64,000 nt of DNA from Epiperipatus broadwayi (taxonomy: Eukaryota; Onychophora; Udeonychophora; Euonychophora; Peripatidae). Positions 52,530-63,335 of the stretch are shown here, in pieces. The stretch's first letter is position 1. Each line of letters begins with the position of its first letter. The stretch lies in assembly GCA_028023455.1 (NCBI GenBank), contig JAQFVV010006313.1, positions 1,432,992 to 1,496,991 on the forward strand, given 5' to 3'. Below the pieces are notes generated by a model. That model was not told the DNA's origin and ran no database searches. It saw only the letters and a program-made list of their open reading frames with translations. A program made the translations under genes and the position numbers.

Positions 52530-53070
52530 AATAAATTTTAAATGTTCACATTTTGTTTCTATATTAAAAAAATGAGGATCTCAATCAAAAGAAAAATATT
52601 ATACATTATGATTAAAAATATTATTTTCAGTTTATAAAATCAATAAAATCTTCATTATTTATTTTAAAAATCTACATTATTTATTTCTGTTATACCTAAC
52701 AAAATACATTTTAAAAGTTTAAAATTTTTGAATATTTATTCCGATATTTTTATATGTAAGTATAAATCTATTATTATTGTTTACTCATTAGTATAAGTAG
52801 ATTATTTATTTTAAATATAGCTTTAGGCCATATTCACATTAGCTGCTAATATAATGTTATATATATATATTAAAGGGTCATAGCATCAGCCGGGTCGCGA
52901 ACCTGCAACCCGGGCAACTGCCTGCAAGTGCAAGGCAGTCGTGCTGACCTCTCAACCACCCATGCAAGACTAATAATGTTATATTTTTTAAAAAAAAAGT
53001 ATTTCAAGTCAAAATAAGTTATTAATAATTTAAATTTCTTGATATCTAATAAATATAGTGAAATATTAAG
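52530..53070. repeat. Repeat family C, copy carrying a SINE
   Basis: Collinear with 41933-42335 except for the SINE insertion. Its right edge lies within 70 bp of the Tigger-like end, so it is either captured DNA inside the transposon or an internal part lost from copies 1 and 2. Confidence 0.75.
52851..52984 (-). mobile_element. tRNA-derived SINE, nested
   Basis: The body, about 52872-52972 on the minus strand, has an A-box-like GGTGGTTGAGAGG, an ACTGCC...GGCAGT arm, a B box GGTTCGCGACC and a short CTTTAA/TA tail. ATAATGTTATAT at 52851-52862 and 52973-52984 is the TSD. It is clearly more GC-rich than its host. The anticodon loop is too long for a tRNA. Confidence 0.85.
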
Positions 53071-53220
53071 AAGAAACATGAATCGGATAACTTCAAAATC
53101 ACATTAAAATAATCTGCATAAAATAAGACCCAGGTGTACTTTAAAGGGGATTTAACTTGCAACACACAAAAAATAAATACACAATTTTTTTATTATAAAA
53201 TACCATTTAATTTTGGGGTT

Positions 53221-53452
53221 TCCCTCATACATTACTCAGGATTATTTTGCAGACAGAGACATAATGATCAATTTTGATAAACTTGCAAATACAATTTTAC
53301 TTTTCAAAAATCAATGCAAATTCATTCAGTCCTGTGATTCGAAATGAAATAGCATTCATAAATAAAAAATAAAATTATATTTGCAAGTTTATTAATATAA
53401 TTCATTATGGATCTGTCTGCAAAATAATTCAGAGTAACGTATTTGGAACGAA
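53221..53452. mobile_element. Foldback element
   Basis: Arms about 53221-53300 and 53369-53452 share ATTATTTTGCAGACAGA, CATAATGA and AAACTTGCAAATA with moderate divergence; the loop is about 70 nt. No coding content. Confidence 0.65.
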
Positions 53453-54447
53453 AGTGTTCTGTTATATATCTATCTTTTGTTATGTATGTATTTATATACA
53501 GGAATATAAATATATGTTGTAACCGCTCTCTGTAAATCACATCTATAACTACTGAAAATATGTATAAAGTTTTTTTTTTTTTTAAAAACAACAACAACAT
53601 ATGTGTTAACAAATTTGAAAAGAAAAGAAATGTGTAAGAAAGGAAAAGTTTGTTTCTTTGCTCACTTTTAAATATTTGATTGAAAATAAGTTTGCAAAAA
53701 ATATTAAATGTTAAAAGTAATAATAATAATGTGAACAGTTAATATTCAGACAATGGGAGAGTACTCTATTTTTTAATAGTTGCTATGCGAATTTTTGCTG
53801 CTCACAAATTAGCAGCTGTAGAAATGATTAGTATTCACTTCTATTCAAATTTATTTATCATGAAGAATAAAAATCCAATTGGAGTGCTTATTCCAGCTTT
53901 CAGTAGCTTTTGTGGAATCTGAGTACTGAAAACAAAGGGCTTGTTATTTCTACTACTGTAGACTGTTTGTAATGGTGTAACAAAAACAATAGTTAGATTA
54001 AATAAAGAAATCAAAAAAGAAATTAATAATGGATTACAAAAGTAGTGTACAAAGGAAAAATAACCTACACATTTATTGAACATTTATTAAGCACAATTAA
54101 AGGAAATTGTCTCCAAATAATCAGCTAGCTTTTATTATGTATATGTGAAGAAATGGAATCCTGACACCTTAATGGTAAATTGACTAATAGATTAGCCCTT
54201 CTTGAGAAACATCTGTGGATCAATGTTCACAGCTTTAAGTCACTCAAAAATGGTCAATTTTTTAGCTACGATAGTGTTTTATGCTTATTTTAAAGCTGAA
54301 AATGTACCATAAGATGCTGCCCTCTCTAGAATTATTTTAAAAGTAAAAAAAATCAATAATATTGATATAAGAAGCTACAAGAAATGAAGAAGTCAGGCTT
54401 TCCTAGATGCTCATTGGTTGGTTCGCATTTTGGAAAATGGAAAAGTG
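53453..54447. other. Unassigned AT-rich stretch
   Basis: No supported gene or terminal repeat. Confidence 0.4.
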
Positions 54448-54860
54448 TCTGTCAATAATTTTCACTGCTCCAACTTCGATTTTGACTTTGAAAATAAAAA
54501 TTAATTTGTCTTAGAATGATTTTTTAAATTAATTTTCTTACATATTAGGAGTTATTTTGATAAAATATGCTGAAAATATAGTTATTATAGAAAAATATTA
54601 AGATTTTAGTAAAAAATTGTATACTTTTACATGAACATAACCTGGAAAAGGCCAATGCTAACAACAATTTTGACACCTATCAACAATTTTCATTGCCCCA
54701 TGTTCTTTATTTCATTTTCAAACAGAAATGAATAATTTAGAGTATTTTGAAGAAATTTATTTACATATTATAATGTATTTTGGTAAAATATGCTGAAAAT
54801 ATAAATTATTTTAGGAAAATAATAAGGTTTTAGTAAAAAATTCTTTACTTTTAAAGAAAT
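54448..54860. repeat. Diverged ~205-bp tandem duplication
   Basis: Two units (about 54448-54650 and 54655-54860) share, in order, TCAACAATTTTCATTGC / TCAATAATTTTCACTGC, TTTACATATTA, AAAATATGCTGAAAATATA, and AGGTTTTAGTAAAAAATT / AGATTTTAGTAAAAAATT. No coding potential. Confidence 0.7.
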
Positions 54861-55690
54861 GTAAATTGAGAAAAAAAAAAGTGACATACAAAACATTTTC
54901 TAATAGGTTACAGATGTTTTTTTGAGTTCTTCTCTATAAAATATTTTTATAATTATAAAAAGAAATTTAAATTTTGAAAAAACTTTCATTCTCTTTAATA
55001 ATCTGAAAATTATTAATATATTTTTTACAAACAAAACTAAAATGAATATAATATTAAAAGATGAATATATTTTTATGGCTGAGTTTGTTGATTGATCAAT
55101 CAAAACCTGTAAAACTTAAATTCACTTGACCAATGAAAATTAAAAAAAATATTTTTTCAAGGAAAAGGTTAAATGGGGGAGGCATTGCTTATAATTGAGC
55201 TCAAAAAATAAATTAAACTAAAGAAAAATTTAATAAGATAATTTGAAATAGCTTTATAATAAATAAATATTTGGAAAAAAACTCATTTCCTTTTACACTA
55301 AAAATTAATGTGTTGATATTTATTACTATTATAAAGTCACATAATATAAAACAGTTTGAAATATTCATTTTAAATGTCATAAAATTTTGTTACTATTATT
55401 ATTAACCATGCAGTTGGAAATCAATCAAATTGGGGAAATATAAAAATAGGTGCTTGATTGATTTCTCACTAATTTCAAATATTTTTCTCTTATATATATA
55501 TATATTATTTTATTTACTATATAAATATGTAAATATAAAAAAAAATGTATATTTTATTCTCATTGTTATAGACAAACTAATTGTTATTATTTAACAATAC
55601 TGTTTTCTCATTAATTTTTCCTTTGGTTGAGAAGTATTATTTGATTAAGCATTTTTTGATAAAATTAGTTTAAACTCTTAATTATAGAAT
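54861..55690. other. Unassigned AT-rich stretch
   Basis: No supported gene. Confidence 0.4.
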
Positions 55691-55693
55691 AAT

Positions 55694-55728
<35 letters not shown>

Positions 55729-55775
55729 ATTCTATAATTAAGAGTTTATCATATATATATATATATATATATATG
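55670..55775. repeat. Perfect palindrome around (TA)n
   Basis: AAACTCTTAATTATAGAATA and its exact complement flank a TA run, with a second TA run outside. Confidence 0.9.
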
Positions 55776-55847
55776 AGTTGGATAATGATCTGGAGACATG
55801 ACTGAATCTGTTTAAAGATTTAAACTTGATATAACCTGTAGTCAGTC

Positions 55848-55978
55848 ATTATTCATAGTTTTTTTTAAGTGTCATAGCATCAGCCAGGACACAAACCCGC
55901 AACCTGGGCAACTGCCTGTAAGTGCAAAGCAGTCGCACTGACCTCTCGACTACCAATGCAAGACAATTATTCATAGTT
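55848..55978 (-). mobile_element. tRNA-derived SINE
   Basis: Minus-strand copy of the same SINE as at 52.9 kb (body about 55872-55965). B-box equivalent GGTTTGTGTCC is diverged. ATTATTCATAGTT at 55848-55860 and 55966-55978 is an exact 13-bp TSD. Confidence 0.87.
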
Positions 55979-56569
55979 ATAATCAAATAACATAAAATTT
56001 TAGATTGTAGTCACTCCATCTTGTACACAGTTACCTACTTGTCACTGAAAAACTGCTGATTATTCCCACAAAGTAATATTAATAATAACTAGTAACCAAA
56101 TGGCCTCTTCACAGTTTCATTGCATATATAATTTAGATGAAAGCAAACTATCATTCACATTTGTTCTATAAATAGTCAGCATATTTTAAAATAGAGGTTG
56201 ACACCCTTATTTAGAGATTACATTTAAATAAAATAACATTCACTGTCAATGCTGGAAATAGAATGTAATTTTTTTGAACATCCAAATCTTTACATCCTTT
56301 GTTACTAATAAAAATTTAAATAATAAATTTCAGGGAAAAGATAATGTCTCATTTTTAATGCCCACAGATAACAAAACTCACTACTCTAAGTAGATTGGTA
56401 TTAAACCACTAAACATCTCATGATCACTATCTCTTATACTAGCACATAATTGTTAATAAACAAGGCAAAACTCTCCATACAGTAATTCCACCCTGTGCCA
56501 ACCAGAGTATCAATGGATGCCAAAAGGCTTGTACATAAAATATTTATCTAGTGCCTACTCATCCAATAT

Positions 56570-56609
56570 TCCCAGACTAGTTTCTAGCTTGTGGCCTTCA
56601 TCAGTGAGA
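56570..56609 (-). ncRNA. Hammerhead ribozyme fold, left arm
   Basis: Minus strand: UCUCA (stem I), CUGAUGA (complement of 56598-56604), A, GGC-CACAA-GCU, A, GAAAC, UA, GUC, then UGGGA (stem I). UCUCA/UGGGA gives five pairs with one G-U. Both core boxes are canonical. Helix II is short (GGC/GCU, one wobble) and helix III is AC/GU with a two-base loop, typical of minimal retroelement hammerheads. Confidence 0.7.
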
Positions 56610-56778
56610 TTTTAGGATCTAATGTAACACTCCAGCAGCGACCTTTTACCTCTACTTAATTACAACACTATGAAAATGAAAACACAATAATATTTTCAAT
56701 CTAAGCTCAATAGCTTATATAGTCATATGGTTCTGAACTCTGTTCAGCAACCATACATTTTGGTGTCTTTGACTCTTT

Positions 56779-59700
56779 AACAATCATACCCACTCTTCTC
56801 TCAGCTCTCGGATTTACTAGATTTTCCATAGGCCATTCTGCTTCAGGTGGAGTCGGTATTCTTCTCAGCAAGTCAACACCACCAAACAGTTTTAGTATTC
56901 TATTCCTAGATGCGAATATTATTGTCATAGAAATAGGCTATTGGGGTTATCCTATCATCATAGCTTATATATATACAGCCAAAGACACCTCTCAATATCT
57001 AAAAGTAATCCATATCCTAAATGCCATCAACGCTAACAGAGCCTCTCCTATTATTCTTCTGGGAGACTTTAACACTACATACAATGACTTCAACAAGAGA
57101 TTTTTGCATCTAATAAATCGCAGATTAATGTGTGGAGAGGGTTTATTCCCTCCTGAAGCCTACTCTTTCTATACTAAAACTAAAAAGTCCCTGATTGATT
57201 TGGTTTTCTACACCCCAGACCTCCATTTCAACCTTGATGCAGCCTTGGCCCCTGTTGCTTTCTCTGATCATATGGCTCTAATCTTACAACTTACACCTAT
57301 TGCAATCCCTACACCCATTGATGGACCTGGTAAAACCATGCGCATGATCACCCAATCAAATATGACCAAAGCGATAGTGTCTGAGGCATACATCCTTTTC
57401 CAGAAAATAAACATCCTTTCCCTGCCTGCTGAGGAGGGCTGGTTTTCATTCATTGGAATACTTCAGTCCATATTAAATCACCACACCAGGAAAATCAAAG
57501 GACCTAATGGCCTTCTAAATGACCTAACAGACATTAATATACAACTTCAAGCATCACAGCAAAATTTCACAAATACAGAAAAAATTATTTTCCTTAAAAA
57601 TCTCTACAAAATCAAGCAAAAGTCCCTTGCAAAATATATATCCATCAGAAGAGCCAAATTTTTCTTAGCACAACAACACTGCTGGACAAGAGACTATCTC
57701 AGATGGGCACTGGGATACAATAAAAAACAAATCACTCCCTTATCCATTAATACTAATGGAACCAATCTTATTGGCTTTCCAATGATGCAGCACATCAGCA
57801 AACAATTCTGCCAATTAATGCAAAAAGATGGAGCTCTTCCTATAAACAGCTGGTTAGATGCTGGTGACCCCGTTGAACATGGCATCATGGAAATCCAAAT
57901 CAAAAAGAAGATAACATCTCTCCCTGACGGCGTTCATCCTGGCCTTCATGGCATCCCAAATTTCCTTCTCAAACACCTCAATCAATTCACTGTGCCAATT
58001 ATTAAAAAAATGATTGATCACCTAGCCTCCGGCAACAGAAACATAACAGATCTTTACCCAGTGGCACTCGTGTCTTTTATTAAAAAAGCAAAACCACTAA
58101 ACGACATTAACAGTATCCGGCCAATTTCCATGACCCCATTGCTTATCAAGATAATTGAGTCAGTCATTAAAGATCAAATCCAAACTCAAATTCTTAGCCA
58201 TATCTCATCAAACCAATACGGAAAAAAGGGATCATCAACCTCGCATGCTATGTCCAATGTAACTGCACTGTTCAATTACATCAGAGGACATCGTAAATCA
58301 AAACCTATTGCTGTCCAGCTGGATGTTGTGGCAGCATTTGATTCAGTCCAGATAAACATCCTTCTGGATATTCTGTTGGAATGCGACATTCCAGCTGGGA
58401 TTGTACAGATGATCAGCAATCTGCTCAACAACAGAGAGATTTTTCTCTCTCTTGATGGCAAGATCACACCAGGTTTCAAGCCATACAAGTCGATCCCTCA
58501 AGGATCCCTGCTCAGTGCCCTTTTCTTCACAGCATACATCAACCCTCTTCTGATGGACATAGAAAAAAACCTCCCTGGAATTTTCCTTCCCTCTCTCAAT
58601 AAAAGCTTCAATGTGTTTGCATATATTGATGACATCATGGTTGTGCTTCCCACCATTAAACATCTTCCTAATCTCATGAACATATTAAACAGAAATACAG
58701 CGAAACTTGGCCACAAATAAATTTTAACAAATCTTCCATCTGGAAGATAATGTCTGGTAAACAAATTAAGTCTCCCTTTTCTGCAAAACCCCAAAGATAC
58801 CTAGGTTTTCCAATCTACAAAACTCCAACTGCAATGGCAAGAGAGATTCAAGATGCAATCCTCCATTCAACTGAAGCCATCACCACTTCACTCTCTAGAG
58901 TATACCTTTCATTATATGGAAAGGTTGGCCTCCTCAACATGATTATAATGCCAAAAATCTCATATTATCTTCCATTCTTAAAATGTCTAAACAGTTTCAA
59001 AATAAAATTAACCGATTACGCACCAAACTTCTCTGGAGAGGAAGGACAGTTGCTATTAGCTTGCGAGGTATCCAACGACCACGCAGGTTCAATGGACTGT
59101 CATTCCACTCTATACAAGCAATCATTTTACAGAAAACCCTCAACACTCTACATAATCTGATCCTCTCCTGCGGTTACTCTAACATTATTAAAAAAGTTAC
59201 ACCGACAGATCGTCCTCCACCCTCTTCCAGTTCATGGATAGCATCCCTAATACAACAACTACAACTTTATAACCCGATAATATCCTTTAACCTAAACCAA
59301 AAATCACCTTATGGGAAGCAACAATATAATCAACTATAATCAACAACCCATTAAAACCAGCCTAAAAAAACCAACCAAAGACTCATTACACACTTCAAAA
59401 GATGGAGTCTGGAACCCAAATTCCTTGACTTCATCATTAAAATAAATCTTAATGTGCTACCCACAATTGGTTTCTTTATCACCGAAGAGGTTTTACCAGC
59501 ATTGACCCTATATGTGGTCTGTGTGCTCGTGAAGATGAAACCATAGACCATATTATACACCGTGCCCAAGACTTAAAACTCTGAAAGATATAATTATAAT
59601 CAATTCCAACATAAGACCTGATATGACTTTCTCCTAAATGCCATTCATAATGGTTTTTTCAATAATAAGGCTTTCACCTTTGTCCTTTATTCCATATGGA

Positions 59701-60139
59701 TAGTGAGATGCAAAGTCTCATAAAATTACCCCTACCACAAATCATACCATTGTTCTATCAAACACTCAAAAAAATCAAGAAAGGACCAGCTCCTTGCCTC
59801 CAGTAAAGTCTTTGCTGACACCTGGCTTAATTGCTCTTTCCTTTTCCTGATTATCAATTCACACCTACCCAGCATTATAGAATAGTCTTTTATAAAAGAA
59901 AATATTCATGTTTATATTAAAAATGCTAATACCATTAAACAAGTTCTTTGAATCTCTTCACTATACCTAACCACATAAGAGTATAACATTGTGCTCTCAT
60001 AACATAATCTAGCCAGATGACATATAGAACATTATATAATCATATTATTGTACAATTTATTCATTTATTTATCCTTTATTAGTATGTAATCACTATTTAT
60101 TGTTAATAAAATTTTTATTGAAATGAACAATCATACCCA
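56779..60139 (+). mobile_element. L1/Tx1-type LINE, 5'-truncated, with TSD
   Basis: The body, 56793-60125, is flanked by AACAATCATACCCA at 56779-56792 and 60126-60139, an exact 14-bp TSD. The left end starts inside the endonuclease, so the copy is 5'-truncated, as expected of target-primed insertion. The 3' end is AATAAAATTTTTATTGAAATG with no poly(A). It is inserted near the centre of the hammerhead-bearing inverted repeat. Confidence 0.88.
56793..59580 (+). pseudogene. LINE ORF2 (endonuclease, RT, zinc knuckle), broken
   Basis: The endonuclease starts at about the GGVGILLSK block (near 56849), then IIIAYIYTAKDT, LLGDFNTTYND (57055-57090), SLIDLVFYTP and FSDHMAL. The RT has IRPISMTPLLIKIIES, NQYGKKGSSTSHAM, AVQLDVVAAFDSV (motif A), IPQGSLLSALFF (motif B) and FAYIDDIMVVL (motif C, YIDD). 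A one-base shift near 58719 leads to the QRYLGFPIY and YLSLYGKVGLLNMIIMPKISY region. Another near 59025 leads to LLWRGRT and RRFNGLSFH. A C-terminal C-x2-C...H zinc knuckle (CGLCAREDETIDHIIHR) lies near 59510-59570. The order fits the L1/Tx1 group. YIDD in place of the usual F/YADD is unusual. Confidence 0.85.
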
Positions 60140-60433
60140 TTACTATCCTATTAGGCAGGATTGGTGTTAAAGCACTAAACATCACATGATCACCAATCCT
60201 GCCTAATAGTATAGTGGTGGCTATGGTTGTTAAAAAGCCAAAGACACCAAAATGTATGGTTGCTGAACTGAGTTCAGACCCACATGACTATATAAGTTAT
60301 TGAGTTTAGATTGAAAATATTATTGTTTTAAATTTCATTCTCATAGTTTTGTAGTTAAGTAGAGTTAAAAGGTGGCTGCTGGAGGGTTACATTAGATCCT
60401 AAGATTTAGGTGCAGTGCTCTCAGATCCAAAAC

Positions 60434-60475
60434 TCCTTACTGATGAAGGCCACAAGCCAGAAACTAGTCTGGGGA
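60434..60475 (+). ncRNA. Hammerhead ribozyme fold, right arm
   Basis: UCCUUA (60434-60439), CUGAUGA (60440-60446), A, GGC-CACAA-GCC, A, GAAAC (60460-60464), UA, GUC (60467-60469), UGGGGA (60470-60475). Stem I has six pairs including two G-U. Compared with the left arm, stem I bases differ but still pair, and helix II is GGC/GCC instead of GGC/GCU. Predicted cleavage is after 60469. Confidence 0.75.
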
Positions 60476-61040
60476 TATTGGATGAGGTGGCACTAGATAA
60501 GGATTTTATGCACAAAACTTCTGGCATCCATTAATTACTCTGGTTGCCACAGGGTGGCACTCATGTATGGAGAGTTTTACCTTGTTTTTTAGTCTAAGTA
60601 GATGTAAATATTTAATAACATAAGATTTTATATGTGTAATTTAGACAAAATTAAACTAACTTTTACGCATGAGCTATGAGTCAAGAGATATTTTAAAAAT
60701 ATGGGTGACCAACCATAGTTAAAGCTTGCATTTTAATAAACCAACATTCATTGACAGAGCTGCAAATGGAGTGTGGTTTGTTATTTTAGGTCATTAAAAT
60801 GAGAAACTATCTTTTTTTTGAGATTTATTACTCACACCCCTAGTGGTAATAATCCAATTTAAGGATATCAATCTCTATATTCAGCTCTAACAATGAATGT
60901 GAGTTTATTTACAAGTAAACTTTAAGTATGTGTAACCAGCCATGTTTTTAAAATATTTATTTATAAAAAGTGATCACTATTCATAATGAATGTGTGAAAG
61001 ATAGTTTGCTTTCATCTAAATTTCATATATAAAGACACTG

Positions 61041-61336
61041 CATTATTTTAAAATTTAGTGATGTCTTGACTTCAGTGTCAATACATTGATGCAATATTCT
61101 ATGAGTTTGTTTAAACAGTAAAGCTGAGACAATGGAATTGACTAATAAAAAATAATTAACTGTTTAAACTTATGGTTTAATATACTTATATAAAAGAACC
61201 ATTATGACACAAAAGTGTTAAAAGTATCCTTGGTGCTAATAATTTAATAAACATATTTATACTTTGACTTAGTATTTTGTTTTATATTAGTATTAATATG
61301 ACAAAGTATCCAGGTATGTTTATATATATATATAAA
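61041..61336. other. Unassigned AT-rich stretch
   Basis: Spacer between the inverted repeat and repeat B copy 3; nothing recognised. Confidence 0.4.
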
Positions 61337-61465
61337 ACAAGACACAAATTGTATAACTTGCTTTTAAGCTTGTATTAAAAAGTTCACTAGAGTAACTTAT
61401 TACTAGCTTCAATCAAGCTGTAATTTATAAGTGTCAAAAGAGAAAGAATTCAAAATCTCTATCAG
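61337..61465. repeat. Repeat family B, copy 3
   Basis: Diverged copy of the 22.5-kb block: ATAACTTGCTTTTAAGCTTG, TCACTAGA, AAGTGTCAAAAGAGAAAGAA, TTCAAAATCTCTAT in the same order and orientation. Like the other copies it begins after a TA run. Confidence 0.7.
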
Positions 61466-61767
61466 AATATCCTGGTCTATTTGTAAACTATCAGTCAGCA
61501 ATGCTGGGACCAGACTTGGTTTTATGTATAAAATTTGTCTACATCTGTACAATACTGATATCGTATTATTTTTATAATTTTAATTAGTAATTTTAAAGTA
61601 ATGTTATATATAACTGCAAAATAGTAAAAAAAAAGCCAATTTGAGCACTTAAAAATAAACCATTTGTTAGGTAATGTATATTAATAATTGATGAATACTA
61701 TTAGAAATTTATTCTCATTTACAATAGTTTCCATCAAATGATTATGAAATAAACTTAGGGAGTCTAT

Positions 61768-61860
61768 AACAGTGTTTCTCAATGTGGGTCCTACACTCCA
61801 CAGGGGGGGATTCAAAAATAGACTCATCCAGAGTTTAAGTTAATCATAAGGTAACTCAGC
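61768..61860. mobile_element. Possible hAT MITE end
   Basis: CAGTGTTTCTCAATGTGGGT followed by CCTACACTCCACAGGGGGG resembles the CAGTGNTTCTCAA ends of hAT MITEs. No matching inverted end was found within 400 bp, so it is a fragment or a chance match. Confidence 0.35.
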
Positions 61861-62053
61861 TGAATAAATGTCCAGCATAAGTAACTTCTGTCCATCATGT
61901 TTGTAGATGTGATTTCACTGTTAGATGCTAAATTGAACTACTGCTTATGCTGGGATCACAATTTAGGTGTGTTTCACAGTAATACTCAGCATTTACCATT
62001 GGTGATAATTTGAAATAAGTGCATGTTAAATTGTTGTAAAAAGTCTCTTTGTA

Positions 62054-62058
<5 letters not shown>

Positions 62059-62139
<81 letters not shown>
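62059..62139. repeat. (TA)n microsatellite
   Basis: About 80 bp of pure TA. The Tyr-Ile frame on the minus strand is an artefact. Confidence 0.97.
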
Positions 62140-62144
<5 letters not shown>

Positions 62145-62849
62145 ATACAAAAAAAAACATATTCACTAAAATTTTAATACAATACAATTTACCACAAACA
62201 TCCACAATTATAAAATAAAAGACGTTGTAGAGGTACAATCACTGTTTAATAAAACATTAAAAATCCCACCAATACAAAAATTTAAATTTAAGAATGTTTT
62301 TAAAAAATCTTTCCAAATAGGAGAAAGTTTATATCATCTCGCATTGATACAATCTCCTTTTAAGTATCTCAATCTTCTCTATTTTCATTGTAGAATATCA
62401 CATCTATATATTTACTAAAAAATCTATTTTATACTGAATCTATAGTATGAGTGAGAGTTGATGATGATAGGTTTTTAATCATTACATGCTCATCTCTCCT
62501 AACACTATTGCATACCATATATTAAATTAAATTTTTACATAATTTATAGACACATGAGATTCAAGAGATTGAATCCTTATTGGTATATATTGCTGATTTT
62601 GATGAGCAAAAATCTTATCTATATTATAGCATTTTAATACCCACGTCTATAGTTCCTTTTCATATGGAACACAAATCTAATAGCTGACTTATCATCTTTT
62701 TTTCCTATTTTGTCTATTTTGGGCTTGAAAGCTTTTATAAATTTGTAATTATAACTATTTGCTAATAAAACCATTAAATGATTTATTTCTTCTTTCAGAT
62801 GTGTCATCTGAAAGGTAATGCTCTATTTAAAGGTTTGGCTACAGAAACT

Positions 62850-63115
62850 ATCGAGTTGGAGATGAGGAAAAAGTAAAACGTCTGTGTGGATCCTTTCGTA
62901 AATAGAAAAAGAAAAAGGGGGACAAAAAGAGTTACGACCGTCTCCATAAATTAAAGAGGACAATATTTAAGTAAAAAAAAACACAAGTATATTTTCCAGT
63001 TGCCATAGCAAAGGCACAGACGGCCAAAGAGAGGTTTAAAGAGAGACAAAGATTCAAATCCAAAAACACCCCGGAAGAGGCCCGAGCCAACGCCCCCCAA
63101 AACAAGAACAAACAC

Positions 63116-63143
<28 letters not shown>
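62850..63143 (+). mobile_element. Poly(A)-tailed insertion with Lys/Arg-rich reading frame
   Basis: A less AT-rich block that ends in A27 (63117-63143). Just before the tail the plus strand reads VAIAKAQTAKERFKERQRFK, then SKNTPEEARANAPQNKNKH and TAA, with the stop next to the A run. This looks like the 3' end of a retroposed transcript: a processed pseudogene or the end of a LINE. I do not recognise the protein. Upstream limit is uncertain. Confidence 0.45.
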
Positions 63144-63147
<4 letters not shown>

Positions 63148-63335
63148 AAATGGTAATTTTTATTAATTTCAGTTTTAGAATCATCATTTTCCAGAAAAAT
63201 TTGTCAAATGAAAAAGTATATTTTTTGTAGTGAAGTAAATGTGTCATTCATATTTAAATATGAAATTTTAGTCTCTGTTTGCTCCAATTCATTTTTTTTT
63301 TTCGTTTTTAATTAATTATATATTTATTTTTTTCA

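Larger units (their letters stand above)
51960..53136 (-). mobile_element. pogo/Tigger-like element, copy 3
   Basis: Starts CACCTGGGTCTTGTTTTATG and ends ATAAGACCCAGGTG, with TA outside both ends. It is inverted relative to copies 1 and 2: its left part matches their right ends (ATCGATAGGTTTCACAGAAA, GGGATAGGGTCTG). It contains repeat C (52530-53070), shared with 41.9 kb, and a nested SINE. The middle (52300-52520) is less AT-rich, but I could not read a transposase in it. Confidence 0.7.
56110..61040. mobile_element. Large inverted repeat with a hammerhead in each arm
   Basis: Left arm about 56110-56792 and right arm about 60160-61040 are imperfect inverted copies. Shared blocks from the outside in: TTAGATGAAAGCAAACTATC, AAAACTCTCCATACA, CATCCAATAT, the hammerhead, CTCCAGCAGC, ATATTTTCAATCTAA, and CAACCATACATTTTGGTGTC. 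The centre is a hairpin, ATTAGGCAGGATTGGTG and complement, at 60149-60210. The LINE at 56793-60125 splits it near that centre. The hammerheads and palindromic form suggest PLE terminal repeats, but no RT of this family is present. Confidence 0.75.

Noticed and set aside
56707-56928. 73-residue minus-strand frame as a host gene
   Set aside because: It straddles the junction of the palindrome arm and the LINE and is antisense to the LINE endonuclease; only its last part (KTPKCMVAE) is shared with the other arm.
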